NCBI RefSeq assembly: GCF_017498485.1
Contig: NZ_CP071795.1
Span: forward strand, 2,418,001 to 2,482,000
Length of the DNA: 64,000 bases
Direction: 5' to 3'
DNA from: Polaribacter batillariae
GTDB taxonomy: Bacteria; Bacteroidota; Bacteroidia; Flavobacteriales; Flavobacteriaceae
Shown: positions 52,456-61,001 of the stretch, piece by piece
How positions within the stretch are numbered: the first letter of the stretch is position 1
Layout of the letters: each line of letters opens with the position of its first letter
The notes under the pieces: generated by a model
The model's input: the letters and a program-made list of their open reading frames with translations, nothing else
The model's database searches: none
Told to the model about the DNA's origin: nothing
Program-made: the position numbers and the translations under genes

Positions 52456-52827
52456 TCAATTTAAAGGACTACCTGAATCACACATTTCAGGACAAGGGCT
52501 TGTTAAATCAAAAATACGTCCACTCTCGTCGTCTAAAACCTCTCCATCTTTAGAAGAAATCATGTCTTTTCCATCTTTATCTACCCCTACAATAATTAGT
52601 TTTTCTTCAAAAACGGTTTCGCCTTCTACTTTGTGTTTGTGAACTCCTAAATATCCTCTTACACTTACAGCACCTTCATTAATAACCTCTTGTAAGTCTA
52701 ACAACGGTATGTTAAAAGCTCTACAGTGTTGGTGTGCATTGTATGTGTCTTCCATTTTGCGCCATCTTTTAGTCCATCTTTTGGCAGTTTTTAAGGTAAT
52801 TGTGTTTTTTTGTTTCTTGTTATCCAT
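52456..52827 (-). CDS. Uncharacterised 123-aa protein with C-terminal Cys pair
   Basis: Soluble protein beginning with a basic helix (TITLKTAKRWTKRWRKMED), then YNAHQHCRAFNIPLLDLQEV, a beta-rich middle (VRGYLGVHKHKVEGE, KLIIVGVDKDGKDM) and a tail DLTSPCPEMCDSGSPLN with CPxxC. His/Cys residues could bind metal. Similar hypothetical proteins exist in flavobacteria, as far as I recall, without known function. It heads an operon with the membrane protein gene and has a cluster motif 84 nt upstream of its ATG. Confidence 0.65.
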   Translation of the reverse strand: MDNKKQKNTITLKTAKRWTKRWRKMEDTYNAHQHCRAFNIPLLDLQEVINEGAVSVRGYLGVHKHKVEGETVFEEKLIIVGVDKDGKDMISSKDGEVLDDESGRIFDLTSPCPEMCDSGSPLN

Positions 52828-52854
52828 TTTAAAAAATATTTTGGTTAGACTTTA

Positions 52855-52924
52855 AAAATATATAAAATAGATTAATTATCGTACTAATGCTTAAAAATAA
52901 ATTAAGAAACAGGTGTTTATACCT
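52855..52924 (-). promoter_or_regulatory. Promoter of the 123-aa gene with cluster motif
   Basis: AGGTGTTTATACCT at 52911-52924 (13/14 match). A TATATTTT -7-like element at 52855-52862 is 49 nt away, essentially the same spacing as at the 117-aa gene (50 nt). Confidence 0.65.
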
Positions 52925-52991
52925 ATTTAAATTTGTTTTTCAAACCTGTTTTTTCTTTATATAATAATTTAAAAATGTGTAATTTCGTTTT

Positions 52992-54803
52992 ATGTCTGCA
53001 TCATTAGAACTTCAATTACAAACGCTACCGAATACACCAGGAGTGTATCAATATTTCGATAAGAACGATGTAATTATTTATATAGGTAAGGCAAAAAATT
53101 TAAAAAAAAGAGTGGCTTCTTATTTTACAAAAAAACACGAAAATGGTAAAACAAGAGTTTTAGTAAAAAACATTGTTCGTATAAAACATATTGTTGTAAA
53201 TACAGAAACGGATGCTTTATTATTAGAAAACAACCTTATAAAAAAATACAAACCCAAATACAATGTCTTGCTGAAAGACGATAAAAGTTACCCTTGGTTG
53301 TGTATTAAAAAAGAACGATTTCCAAGAATATTTTTAACACGTAGGGTTGTTAAAGATGGCTCAGAATATTTTGGACCTTACACCTCAGTAAAAACAGTAA
53401 GAATTCTGTTAGATTTAATAAAAGAATTATATCCTTTAAGAACCTGTAATTACGATTTAAGTGCACAAAAAATTAACGAGGGTAAGTATAAAGTTTGTTT
53501 AGAGTATCATTTGGGCAATTGTTTAGGTCCTTGCGAAGGCTTAGAAACACAAACCCATTACGAAAATTCGATTAAGGAAATTAAAAACATTATCAAAGGA
53601 AATTTTAAAGAGAGCTTAGATAAATTTAAAAAAATGATGCTCGATTTTTCTGAAAGTATGGAGTTTGAAAAAGCACAAAAAATTAAAGAAAAATTAGACA
53701 GGTTAAATAATTATCAAGCCAAAAGCACCATTGTAAATCCATCTATAAACAACGTAGATGTTTTTTCTATTATTTCTGATGAAACCCATGGGTATGCAAA
53801 CTTTTTAAAAATTTCTAACGGTTCTATCATTCAATCTCATACTACAGAAATTAAGAAAAAGTTAGATGAGACAGACAAAGAATTATTAGAACTTTTTATT
53901 GTAGAAATAAGGCAACGTTTCAACTCACAATCGCCAGAAATTTATGTGCCTTTTAAAGTAAATTTAGGAGAAACTGTAAAAGTAACTGTGCCAAAATTAG
54001 GGGATAAAAAACGCATTGTAAATCTTTCTGAAAGAAATGCCAAATATTACAGAATGGAACAGTTTAAGCAAATTAAAATTGTAGATCCAGACAGGCATAC
54101 TAAAAGAATTATGGCGCAAATGAAAAAAGATTTGCGACTTTCTGTAGAACCAAGACATATAGAATGTTTCGATAATTCGAATATTCAAGGAACAAACCCT
54201 GTGGCTGCATGTGTTGTTTTTAAAGACGCAAAACCAAGTAAAAAAGATTATCGACACTACAATATAAAAACGGTTGTAGGGCCAGACGATTTTAGTTCTA
54301 TGGAAGAAGTTGTGTATAGAAGATACAAGCGTTTGTTAGCAGAAGACGAGCCTTTACCACAATTAATTATTGTAGATGGTGGAAAAGGACAATTGTCTTC
54401 AGGTTTAAAAGCCTTAGAAAGGTTAGGTTTGCGAGGTAAAATAGCCATTATTGGTATTGCAAAACGTTTAGAAGAAATTTATTATCCTGGAGACCCAATT
54501 CCTTTGTATTTAGATAAAAAGTCTGAAACCTTAAAAATAACACAATATTTAAGAAACGAAGCCCATAGATTTGGTATTACGTTTCATAGAAATAAACGTA
54601 GTAAAAGTGCCATTCAAACAGAGTTAGAACAAATTCCTGATGTTGGCAAACAAACCATTACAACTTTATTACGTACTTTTAAATCGGCAAAACGCGTTAA
54701 AGAAGCTTCTTTAGAAGATTTAAAGAAATCTATTGGACATGCGAGAGCAATAAAAGTATATGGGTTTTATCATCCAGAAAAAGAAAAACAAAATGAAAAA
54801 TAG
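52992..54803 (+). CDS. uvrC: Excinuclease ABC subunit C
   Basis: 603-aa nucleotide excision repair nuclease making both incisions with UvrB. N-terminal GIY-YIG domain (about 12-92, PGVYQYFDKNDVIIYIGKAK), Cys cluster region (CNYD...CLEYHLGNCLGPCEG), UVR motif (about 202-236), RNase H-like endonuclease (IECFDNSNIQGTNPVAACVVF and DFSSMEEVVYRRYKR), and a C-terminal helix-hairpin-helix (IPDVGKQTITTLLRTFKS). Its 3' end overlaps the patatin gene by 11 nt. It lies divergent from the two-component cluster. Confidence 0.97.
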   Translation: MSASLELQLQTLPNTPGVYQYFDKNDVIIYIGKAKNLKKRVASYFTKKHENGKTRVLVKNIVRIKHIVVNTETDALLLENNLIKKYKPKYNVLLKDDKSYPWLCIKKERFPRIFLTRRVVKDGSEYFGPYTSVKTVRILLDLIKELYPLRTCNYDLSAQKINEGKYKVCLEYHLGNCLGPCEGLETQTHYENSIKEIKNIIKGNFKESLDKFKKMMLDFSESMEFEKAQKIKEKLDRLNNYQAKSTIVNPSINNVDVFSIISDETHGYANFLKISNGSIIQSHTTEIKKKLDETDKELLELFIVEIRQRFNSQSPEIYVPFKVNLGETVKVTVPKLGDKKRIVNLSERNAKYYRMEQFKQIKIVDPDRHTKRIMAQMKKDLRLSVEPRHIECFDNSNIQGTNPVAACVVFKDAKPSKKDYRHYNIKTVVGPDDFSSMEEVVYRRYKRLLAEDEPLPQLIIVDGGKGQLSSGLKALERLGLRGKIAIIGIAKRLEEIYYPGDPIPLYLDKKSETLKITQYLRNEAHRFGITFHRNKRSKSAIQTELEQIPDVGKQTITTLLRTFKSAKRVKEASLEDLKKSIGHARAIKVYGFYHPEKEKQNEK

Positions 54804-56985
54804 TCTGTTTTTATTCTTATTGATGCTTCCAATGCTACTTTTGGGGCAACAAGAGCAACCTAAAGTTGGTTTGGTTTTAAGTGGTGGTGGTGCAAAAGGA
54901 TTTGCGCATATAGCCGTCTTAAAAGAAATCGACAAAGCCGGCATTCAATTAGATTATATTGGAGGTACAAGTATGGGGGCCATTATTGGAGGTTTTTATG
55001 CAGCAGGCTACTCTGCAAATCAAATTGAAGAAATTATCTTAAAAACAGATTTCTTAACACTTATTAGAGACGAGTTACCCAGAAGTGCTGCCACTTTTTT
55101 CGAAAAAGAATTTGGCGAAAAAACAATAGTTACACTACCCGTAAATAAAGGCAAGATAGGTTTGCCAAAAGGTGTTTCTAAAGGGCAAAATGTATTAAAT
55201 TTATTATTAGAATTGTTCGATTCTGTAGATGGCAATCAAGATTTTGCCAAACTACCAACCCCATTTTTTTGTATTGCCACAGATGTAGAAAATGGCGAAC
55301 CTGTTGTTCTAGAAAAGGGTTCTTTGCCTATATCTTTAAGAGCGAGTGGTTCTTTTCCATCACTTTTAAACCCCGTAGAAATAGGAGATAAGCTTTTAAT
55401 TGATGGGGGTATTGCAAATAACTTTCCTGTAAGTATTATGAAAAAGAAAGGAATCGATATTATAATAGGCGTAGATGTAGAAGGCAAGTTGTTTCAAAAA
55501 GATAAAATAAATTCTGTGGTAACATTATTAAACCAAATAATGAGCTATCAAATGTATAACAAAACAGATGAAGAAATAAAAAAATTAGATGTTTACATTC
55601 ACCCACAAATATCTGATTACACAGTAGTAGATTTTGATAAAAAAGAAGAAATTATAGAAAAAGGCACCATTGAAGCCAAAAAATACAGCAAAGTTTTTGA
55701 GCAAATTGCCGCAAAACAAGTTGTAAAGAAAAAAAGAAAAAATATAAATTTTAATAAAGAAAAATTAAAGATTTCTGAGATTGGTGTCCATGGAGGAAAA
55801 AACTATACAAGAGCCTATATTTTAGGAAAATTAAATATTAAAAACGGAGACAGTTTGTCTAGGCAAGACATTACTAAAAAAATATATTTACTATCTGCAA
55901 CCAGAAATTTTAATAGAATTGAATATAATTTAGTTAAAAAAATAAATGGTAGTTATTTATTAGATTTTAAAGTAAGCGAATCTAACGAAAAGGCCAATTT
56001 AAAATTAGGCATACATTACGATTACTTATATAAATCTAGCATTCTTGCAAACTATAATCATAAAAGTGTGCTAACAAAGAACGACATGCTTTCTTTAAAC
56101 TTAATTTTTGGAGACAATTTAAGGTACGATTTTACCTACTTTGTAGATAATGGTTTTTACACGAGTTATGGTTTTCGATCTAGGTACAATCACTTTCGCT
56201 CTCAAGTTCCTTTTAGCGAAAGTACTTCTCCGAATATAAGCAGTGTAAACATACGATATTCAGATTTTACCAATGAAATATTTTTACAAACAACATTTAG
56301 TCGAAAATTTGCAATTGGTATTGGTGCAGAAGTAAAAAGAATAGAGGCATTAACAGACAATATTAATTCGTTAGACGACAGTCATATTGCAGACGATAGC
56401 GTTTATTTTAATGTTTTAGGATATTTAAAATTAGATACTTACAATAAGAGGTATTTTGCCACAAAAGGGTTTTTCGCAGATCTAGGTTTTAAATGGTATT
56501 TGCTTTCTAGTGATTTTGCAAATAATTTCGAACGATATGCACAAACAAAAGGAAAAGTGGGTTTTGCTACCTCTTTTTGGGATAAGTTTACATTACAATA
56601 TACAGGAGAAGCTGGTTTTTCTTTAAGCTCAGTAGAATCTCGTGTTTTCGATTTCCAATTAGGAGGTAATAATCAAAATTACATTAATAATTTTATTTCT
56701 CTTTATGGATACGAATTTGCAGATTTAAGTGACGAATCTTTTGTGAAATCGGAATTTAATATTCGTTATCAATTTTTACCTAAACATTATTTTTCTGTAA
56801 TTGCAAATTATGCACGTTTAGATACAAACGTTTTTAAAGATATCGATTTATTTAAAGATGTAAAATCTGGTTATGCATTAGGCTACAGTTACGATTCTTT
56901 TCTTGGGCCTATAGAATTAAAATATAGTTGGTCTCCAGATACTAATGAAAACGTTTGGTTGTTTAACTTAGGTTTTTGGTTTTAA
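54793..56985 (+). CDS. Patatin-like phospholipase fused to an outer-membrane barrel (type Vd-like)
   Basis: 730 aa. Signal peptide (1-19), then a patatin domain (about 24-220) with oxyanion motif GGGAKG (31-36), nucleophile Ser60 in GTSMG (58-62) and catalytic Asp204 in DGGIANNFP. Next a POTRA-like segment (about 320-395) and a C-terminal BamA/TamA-like beta-barrel (about 400-730) ending SWSPDTNENVWLFNLGFWF. This order matches patatin autotransporters of type Vd such as PlpD, or their Bacteroidota relatives, where the barrel exposes or releases the lipase. An ATG inside the uvrC 3' end is used; an upstream TTG at 54760 would put extra basic residues ahead of the signal peptide. Confidence 0.9.
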   Translation: MKNSLFLFLLMLPMLLLGQQEQPKVGLVLSGGGAKGFAHIAVLKEIDKAGIQLDYIGGTSMGAIIGGFYAAGYSANQIEEIILKTDFLTLIRDELPRSAATFFEKEFGEKTIVTLPVNKGKIGLPKGVSKGQNVLNLLLELFDSVDGNQDFAKLPTPFFCIATDVENGEPVVLEKGSLPISLRASGSFPSLLNPVEIGDKLLIDGGIANNFPVSIMKKKGIDIIIGVDVEGKLFQKDKINSVVTLLNQIMSYQMYNKTDEEIKKLDVYIHPQISDYTVVDFDKKEEIIEKGTIEAKKYSKVFEQIAAKQVVKKKRKNINFNKEKLKISEIGVHGGKNYTRAYILGKLNIKNGDSLSRQDITKKIYLLSATRNFNRIEYNLVKKINGSYLLDFKVSESNEKANLKLGIHYDYLYKSSILANYNHKSVLTKNDMLSLNLIFGDNLRYDFTYFVDNGFYTSYGFRSRYNHFRSQVPFSESTSPNISSVNIRYSDFTNEIFLQTTFSRKFAIGIGAEVKRIEALTDNINSLDDSHIADDSVYFNVLGYLKLDTYNKRYFATKGFFADLGFKWYLLSSDFANNFERYAQTKGKVGFATSFWDKFTLQYTGEAGFSLSSVESRVFDFQLGGNNQNYINNFISLYGYEFADLSDESFVKSEFNIRYQFLPKHYFSVIANYARLDTNVFKDIDLFKDVKSGYALGYSYDSFLGPIELKYSWSPDTNENVWLFNLGFWF

Positions 56986-56992
56986 AGGTTTG

Positions 56993-57083
56993 GTAGAAAG
57001 TAGAAAGTACAAAGTACAAAGTACAAAGTACAAAGTATGAAGTATGAAGTATGAAGTATGAAGTATGAAGTATGAAGTACAAA
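56993..57083. repeat. Perfect heptamer tandem array, 13 units
   Basis: 13 contiguous 7-bp units: 2 GTAGAAA, 4 GTACAAA, 6 GTATGAA, 1 GTACAAA. It starts 8 nt after the patatin gene stop and abuts a bidirectional terminator. Blocks of identical units show recent slippage. Confidence 0.95.
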
Positions 57084-57114
57084 GCCAGTGAAATTTAATT
57101 TCACTGGCTTTTTT
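57083..57114. terminator. Bidirectional terminator between the patatin and PiT genes
   Basis: 13-bp stem AGCCAGTGAAATT/AATTTCACTGGCT with a single-base centre and a T run on the plus side. It serves these convergent genes. Confidence 0.85.
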
Positions 57115-57127
57115 AGACTTGTTTTAT

Positions 57128-59383
57128 CTATTCTTTATTTTGTTTTGTGCTTAAATGAAACTCTTCATAGGTTTGTAACAAACTCATTAAAGCAGTAATT
57201 AAATCTTTTGTTTCTAAAAGAACACTAAAGTATAAAGTGGTGTTTTTAGGGCTTGTTTCGTCGGTTCTAATTCTAGATACTTGTTTTTCAATAGAAGAAG
57301 AAACACTGTTTAATAGCTCATTTTTTTCGATAATAAGCGCATTTAAGTTGTCTAAATCTCTATTTTCGAAAATAGCAGCTTCTTTAACTAATAAAGTAGA
57401 TAGCTGAACGTCTATTCCTTTTAAATCTTTTATTTGGCCCTTTTTTAAATTTTTATGGTTGTTATTTACATGTTTATAGCTCGCTCTAGAAATATAGCTA
57501 ATAGATTGTGCTATATCTTGTAAGTAACCTAAAACCATAATGTAAAATCTACTAGCTTGTACAGAAGTTTCGTCTAAAGATTTAATAAAATAAAAAACGC
57601 CGTCTTTTAAACCATCAATTTCGTCATTTAATTTATTAACGTGTTTGTCGGTTTTACGTAATTTATTTAAATCGTGGTTTGCTAAATCGTTTACAACATT
57701 TGTATATAATTTGTTTATACGTGTAATAACTCCAGAGATATGATCTGCACTTTCTTCAATTACACCATTAATGGTAATTAATTCTGCCCTTTCTATATAT
57801 TCTTGTTTTTTAATTTCTTTTGTTTTGTTTCTATGAATTAAGGTGTTTCTGCCTATTAATAAAGCAACAACTGCTAACAAAATAGGAATCATAACCATGT
57901 TCCAGCTAATTAAATACGCCACAACTGCTGCTGCTAAAAATGCTGTAATTGCAGTTAAAAACCATCCGCCAATTACATTAAGAACTCCAGCAACTCTATA
58001 TACAGCACTTTCTCTTCCCCAAGCTCTATCTGCTAAAGAAGTACCCATGGCAACCATAAAAGTTACATATGTGGTAGATAGTGGTAATTTCATAGAAGTG
58101 GCAATCGATATTAAAATTCCAGCAACAATTAAATTAACAGCGGCTCTTACTAAATCGAAAGCTGGTAATTCGTACGTTTTATCTTTTGGCAACTCTATAA
58201 TTGGTTTTTGAAATTTAGAATCTACATACGCTAAAGCAGATTTAGGAACTATATAACTAATTCCAGCATTAATGCCCATAGCAGCTCTAACTACAATTCT
58301 AGATAATGGATTGGGTTGAAATTTCTCATGTCCTTCTCCTTGCCTCGATAAATCGATGCCAGTTTTTATTACGTTTTGTGCTTTGCTAGAAGTCCATAAT
58401 GTAACAACCATAATTGCACCTGCCATTAATAATAACCAAATATTAGAAGGTACTTTTTTTGCTAAAATACCCATAGAAAAACTATCTGCTGCAACACCAG
58501 AAACTTCCCACGCTTGGTAAGAATTCCATGCAGCAATTGGTACGCCTACAAAGTTTACCAAATCGTTTCCAGAGAAAGCCATTGCTAAAGAAAAGGTTCC
58601 TACTCCAATAATTAATTTTAAGATATTTATTTTAAAAACCTGAATTAATAGTTGAGAAATTATAGACCAAACCACAAAACTTCCTGCAATAATTAAAAGT
58701 GTATTTCCTTCAATTAAATGTTTTATATCATCATAAAAAGGAGTTCCTTTCATACCTTTTATAATAATAAAATAAGTTATTGCGGTAATTGCAAAACCAC
58801 CAAACAGGGCATTAATATAGGTCGCTCTTTTATCGAAATTAAAAGAATAAATTAATCTCGATAAAAACTGAACAATCGCACCTACAGAAAAGGCGACGAC
58901 TACAGAGAGTAGTATTCCGTTAATTATTTCTAGCGCTTTTTTATGGTTGATATAATTCCAAATATCTAATACAGATTGAGAATTGTTTGCAGAAATCTTT
59001 ATTAAAGAAATACAAACGGCAGCTCCTAACAGTTCAAAAACAATAGAAACGGTTGTAGAAGTTGGCATTCCTAACGAGTTAAAGATATCTAATAATAAGA
59101 TATCTGTAATCATTACAGCCATAAATATAATCATAATGTCTTGGAACATAAACATGCTTGGGTTAAAAATTCCCTTACGTGCAACTTCCATCATTCCACT
59201 AGAAGTAACAGCTCCAAAGAACACGCCTAAACTGGCAATTATCATTATATTTTTTACAGAGATTGCTTTAGAACCAATAGCCGAGTTTAAAAAGTTTACA
59301 GCATCGTTACTAACCCCTACAACTAAATCTACAATGGCCAACACAGCCAAAGCAACAAGCATTAAAATATATGGATCTCCCAT
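57128..59383 (-). CDS. PiT-family inorganic phosphate transporter with PhoU-like tail
   Basis: 751-aa inner-membrane phosphate symporter. Two PiT halves carry the family signature: first half VGVSNDAVNFLNSAIGSKAI (about 22-41), second half SGNDLVNFVGVPIAAW (about 280-295), with GLPTSTTVS-like MPTSTTVSIVFELLGA near 105. After the last helices a soluble DUF47/PhoU-like domain (about 535-751) follows, often found as a separate gene. This fusion suggests self-regulation of transport. Pho-box-like repeats precede it and a porin gene lies just upstream. Confidence 0.93.
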   Translation of the reverse strand: MGDPYILMLVALAVLAIVDLVVGVSNDAVNFLNSAIGSKAISVKNIMIIASLGVFFGAVTSSGMMEVARKGIFNPSMFMFQDIMIIFMAVMITDILLLDIFNSLGMPTSTTVSIVFELLGAAVCISLIKISANNSQSVLDIWNYINHKKALEIINGILLSVVVAFSVGAIVQFLSRLIYSFNFDKRATYINALFGGFAITAITYFIIIKGMKGTPFYDDIKHLIEGNTLLIIAGSFVVWSIISQLLIQVFKINILKLIIGVGTFSLAMAFSGNDLVNFVGVPIAAWNSYQAWEVSGVAADSFSMGILAKKVPSNIWLLLMAGAIMVVTLWTSSKAQNVIKTGIDLSRQGEGHEKFQPNPLSRIVVRAAMGINAGISYIVPKSALAYVDSKFQKPIIELPKDKTYELPAFDLVRAAVNLIVAGILISIATSMKLPLSTTYVTFMVAMGTSLADRAWGRESAVYRVAGVLNVIGGWFLTAITAFLAAAVVAYLISWNMVMIPILLAVVALLIGRNTLIHRNKTKEIKKQEYIERAELITINGVIEESADHISGVITRINKLYTNVVNDLANHDLNKLRKTDKHVNKLNDEIDGLKDGVFYFIKSLDETSVQASRFYIMVLGYLQDIAQSISYISRASYKHVNNNHKNLKKGQIKDLKGIDVQLSTLLVKEAAIFENRDLDNLNALIIEKNELLNSVSSSIEKQVSRIRTDETSPKNTTLYFSVLLETKDLITALMSLLQTYEEFHLSTKQNKE

Positions 59384-59405
59384 TTTTCTTTAAAATTTAG
59401 ATTTG

Positions 59406-59455
59406 CAAATTTACAAATACGAAAAATTGCGTATGTTATGTTTACGTTATGTTAA
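59406..59455 (-). promoter_or_regulatory. PiT promoter with 11-bp direct repeats (Pho-box-like)
   Basis: Two 11-bp units, TGTTATGTTTA (59434-59444) and CGTTATGTTAA (59445-59455), read here on the plus strand; the minus-strand gene sees TTAACATAACG TAAACATAACA. A -7 element TAAATTTG (59406-59413) is 20 nt downstream, so the repeats occupy the -33 region as PhoB does at class II promoters. Confidence 0.65.
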
Positions 59456-59456
59456 T

Positions 59457-60665
59457 TTAAAAATGAATATCTACTTGTAACCTACACATAAGTTGATTTT
59501 TTTGAAAACCGATATCTGTGTAACTTACATCTGTTTGTATTTTTAATTTATGGCCAGCAATATATTTAGAAGCTCCTAAAGTATATTGGTTTTCGGCTCC
59601 TTCTCCAGTAATATTTCTGTCTAATGAAATGTTTGTATAACGTCCAGAAATTTCTAAAGTTTTCGATAGTAAATAGCCAGTTTGTAAATTTAAACCATTT
59701 CCTACTTGAACGATATCTCCTGTAAGAGTGCCGTCAGAATTTTTTGCGAAAGCGTCGTCTGCATTTCTATTTGCATATTCTGCCATAAAAGAAAAGCCTT
59801 TGTGTTTATACATGGCATCTATAAATATGGTAGAAATATTTGTAGAATAAAATCCAGTATCATTTACCATATAAAAACCTTGGTTACTTCTTGTTTTAGA
59901 TGCATTATTGTTAAAATCGTAAGTAAAACCTATAGATAATTTCGGTTTTTTTTCGAACATTAAATCACTTCCTTTGTAATCTCCTCTGTTTTTAAAATCT
60001 CCAAAAGGAAATAATTCTACTCGGGTTGTATATTGATATCCGCCAATGTTCTCGGTAGTAACGTTTCGACCTTCACCTTGAGCTATAGAAAATATTTCTT
60101 TTACTAAGAAGGTATTTGTAAGGTTAAATTTGTGCCTTAGTTGAATTCCTATATCTCTATCGATGTTAAAGCGACTATTTAATAAAGAACGATCTACTTG
60201 TTGTAAATTTCCAGAAGAAATTACGCGTTCTCTATTTCCTGGTAATTTTGCTTGCCCTAACCACAAAACAAAGTTGCCAGCGAAATTCCATTTTAAAATG
60301 GCATCCATAATGTATCTTGGAGCATTGCTTGTGAATTGCGAAATTCCAGATTGGTCTCTGTTAGACAAACCCAATTCAATTTTATATTTTAATTTGGGCG
60401 AAAAGGCAAAACCATTAAACTTTAAACGAGATCTTCTAATCGACATTGCAGTTTCTGAGTTGGTAAGTCCGCTATTAATAGCCCACTGAGAAGTCGCTAA
60501 AGTTTGGAATCGTAAACCAATTTTCATAGTAAAAGAGCTGTCTTTTCCTACTAAATTAAAAACACCTTTGCCAAATTTTGGAGCATTTGTTTTTTGCGCA
60601 TTTATAGCAATAAAATTAAAGGCACAAACAATTATTACTAACATACGTAGTAATTTAAAAATCAT
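59457..60665 (-). CDS. Phosphate-selective porin (OprO/OprP family)
   Basis: 402-aa outer-membrane porin. Signal peptide (about 1-25, MLVIIVCAFNFIAINAQ), then the OprO/P pattern: SFTMKIGLRFQTLATSQWAI, MSIRRSRLKFNGFAFSPKLK, LWLGQAKLPGNRERVISSGN, and the terminal RLQVDIHF strand. It conducts phosphate or polyphosphate across the outer membrane. It stands 73 nt upstream of the PiT gene and has its own 11-bp repeat region. An upstream TTG start (60698) was rejected because ATG 60665 starts the signal peptide. Confidence 0.9.
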   Translation of the reverse strand: MIFKLLRMLVIIVCAFNFIAINAQKTNAPKFGKGVFNLVGKDSSFTMKIGLRFQTLATSQWAINSGLTNSETAMSIRRSRLKFNGFAFSPKLKYKIELGLSNRDQSGISQFTSNAPRYIMDAILKWNFAGNFVLWLGQAKLPGNRERVISSGNLQQVDRSLLNSRFNIDRDIGIQLRHKFNLTNTFLVKEIFSIAQGEGRNVTTENIGGYQYTTRVELFPFGDFKNRGDYKGSDLMFEKKPKLSIGFTYDFNNNASKTRSNQGFYMVNDTGFYSTNISTIFIDAMYKHKGFSFMAEYANRNADDAFAKNSDGTLTGDIVQVGNGLNLQTGYLLSKTLEISGRYTNISLDRNITGEGAENQYTLGASKYIAGHKLKIQTDVSYTDIGFQKNQLMCRLQVDIHF

Positions 60666-60704
60666 AAAATGGTAGTTTTTGTCGCTACAAAGAAGCAAAA
60701 AAAA

Positions 60705-60737
60705 CGTTAACTTAATGTTAACTTAACGTTAAGTTAG
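60705..60737 (-). promoter_or_regulatory. Three 11-bp direct repeats upstream of the porin (Pho-box-like)
   Basis: CGTTAACTTAA, TGTTAACTTAA and CGTTAAGTTAG in exact 11-bp register, 40-72 nt before the porin ATG. PhoB-type response regulators bind tandem 11-bp direct repeats. Confidence 0.65.
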
Positions 60738-60764
60738 AAAAAACTGCCTTGGCCTTAGGCAGTT
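60737..60764 (-). terminator. Terminator-like hairpin facing the porin
   Basis: 8-bp stem AACTGCCT/AGGCAGTT with 7-nt loop, followed on the minus strand by six T ending at the Pho-like repeats. No gene precedes it on this strand, so it may end an unseen small transcript or insulate the porin promoter. Confidence 0.6.
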
Positions 60765-60925
60765 AGGTTATAAAATAATTGTTGACAAAAACTACAATTC
60801 TATAACTTTAAAGTAATTCTTATAAGAAGTAGCCAAATCTCTCTTTTTTCTTAAAAGTAATGTTTCTTTAAAATTAATAAAACGTTAATTATTTTAATGT
60901 AGTTAACAATTAATTAATGTTTCTG

Positions 60926-60951
60926 TAACTCAACCATAATTTATAACTAAC
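60926..60951 (+). promoter_or_regulatory. Weak Pho-box-like candidate upstream of the TonB receptor
   Basis: TAAC at 60926, TAAT at 60937 and TAAC at 60948: an 11-nt phase like the porin and PiT repeats, ending 51 nt before the receptor ATG. Flanking bases match poorly, so this is tentative. Confidence 0.25.
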
Positions 60952-61001
60952 ATAGAGTTTACAAATTGAGCGGACTTTTGCACAAGTTAAAATACGAAAT
61001 A

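Larger units (their letters stand above)
60666..61001. other. Divergent regulatory region, porin/TonB receptor
   Basis: 336 nt without a gene. Contains a three-unit 11-bp repeat (60705-60737), a minus-strand hairpin with T run (60737-60764), and a weak 11-nt-phased TAAC series (60926-60951). No further reading frame supported. Confidence 0.7.

Noticed and set aside
56993..57083. CRISPR array
   Set aside because: Units are 7 bp with no spacers; it is a simple heptamer tandem repeat and no cas genes are near.
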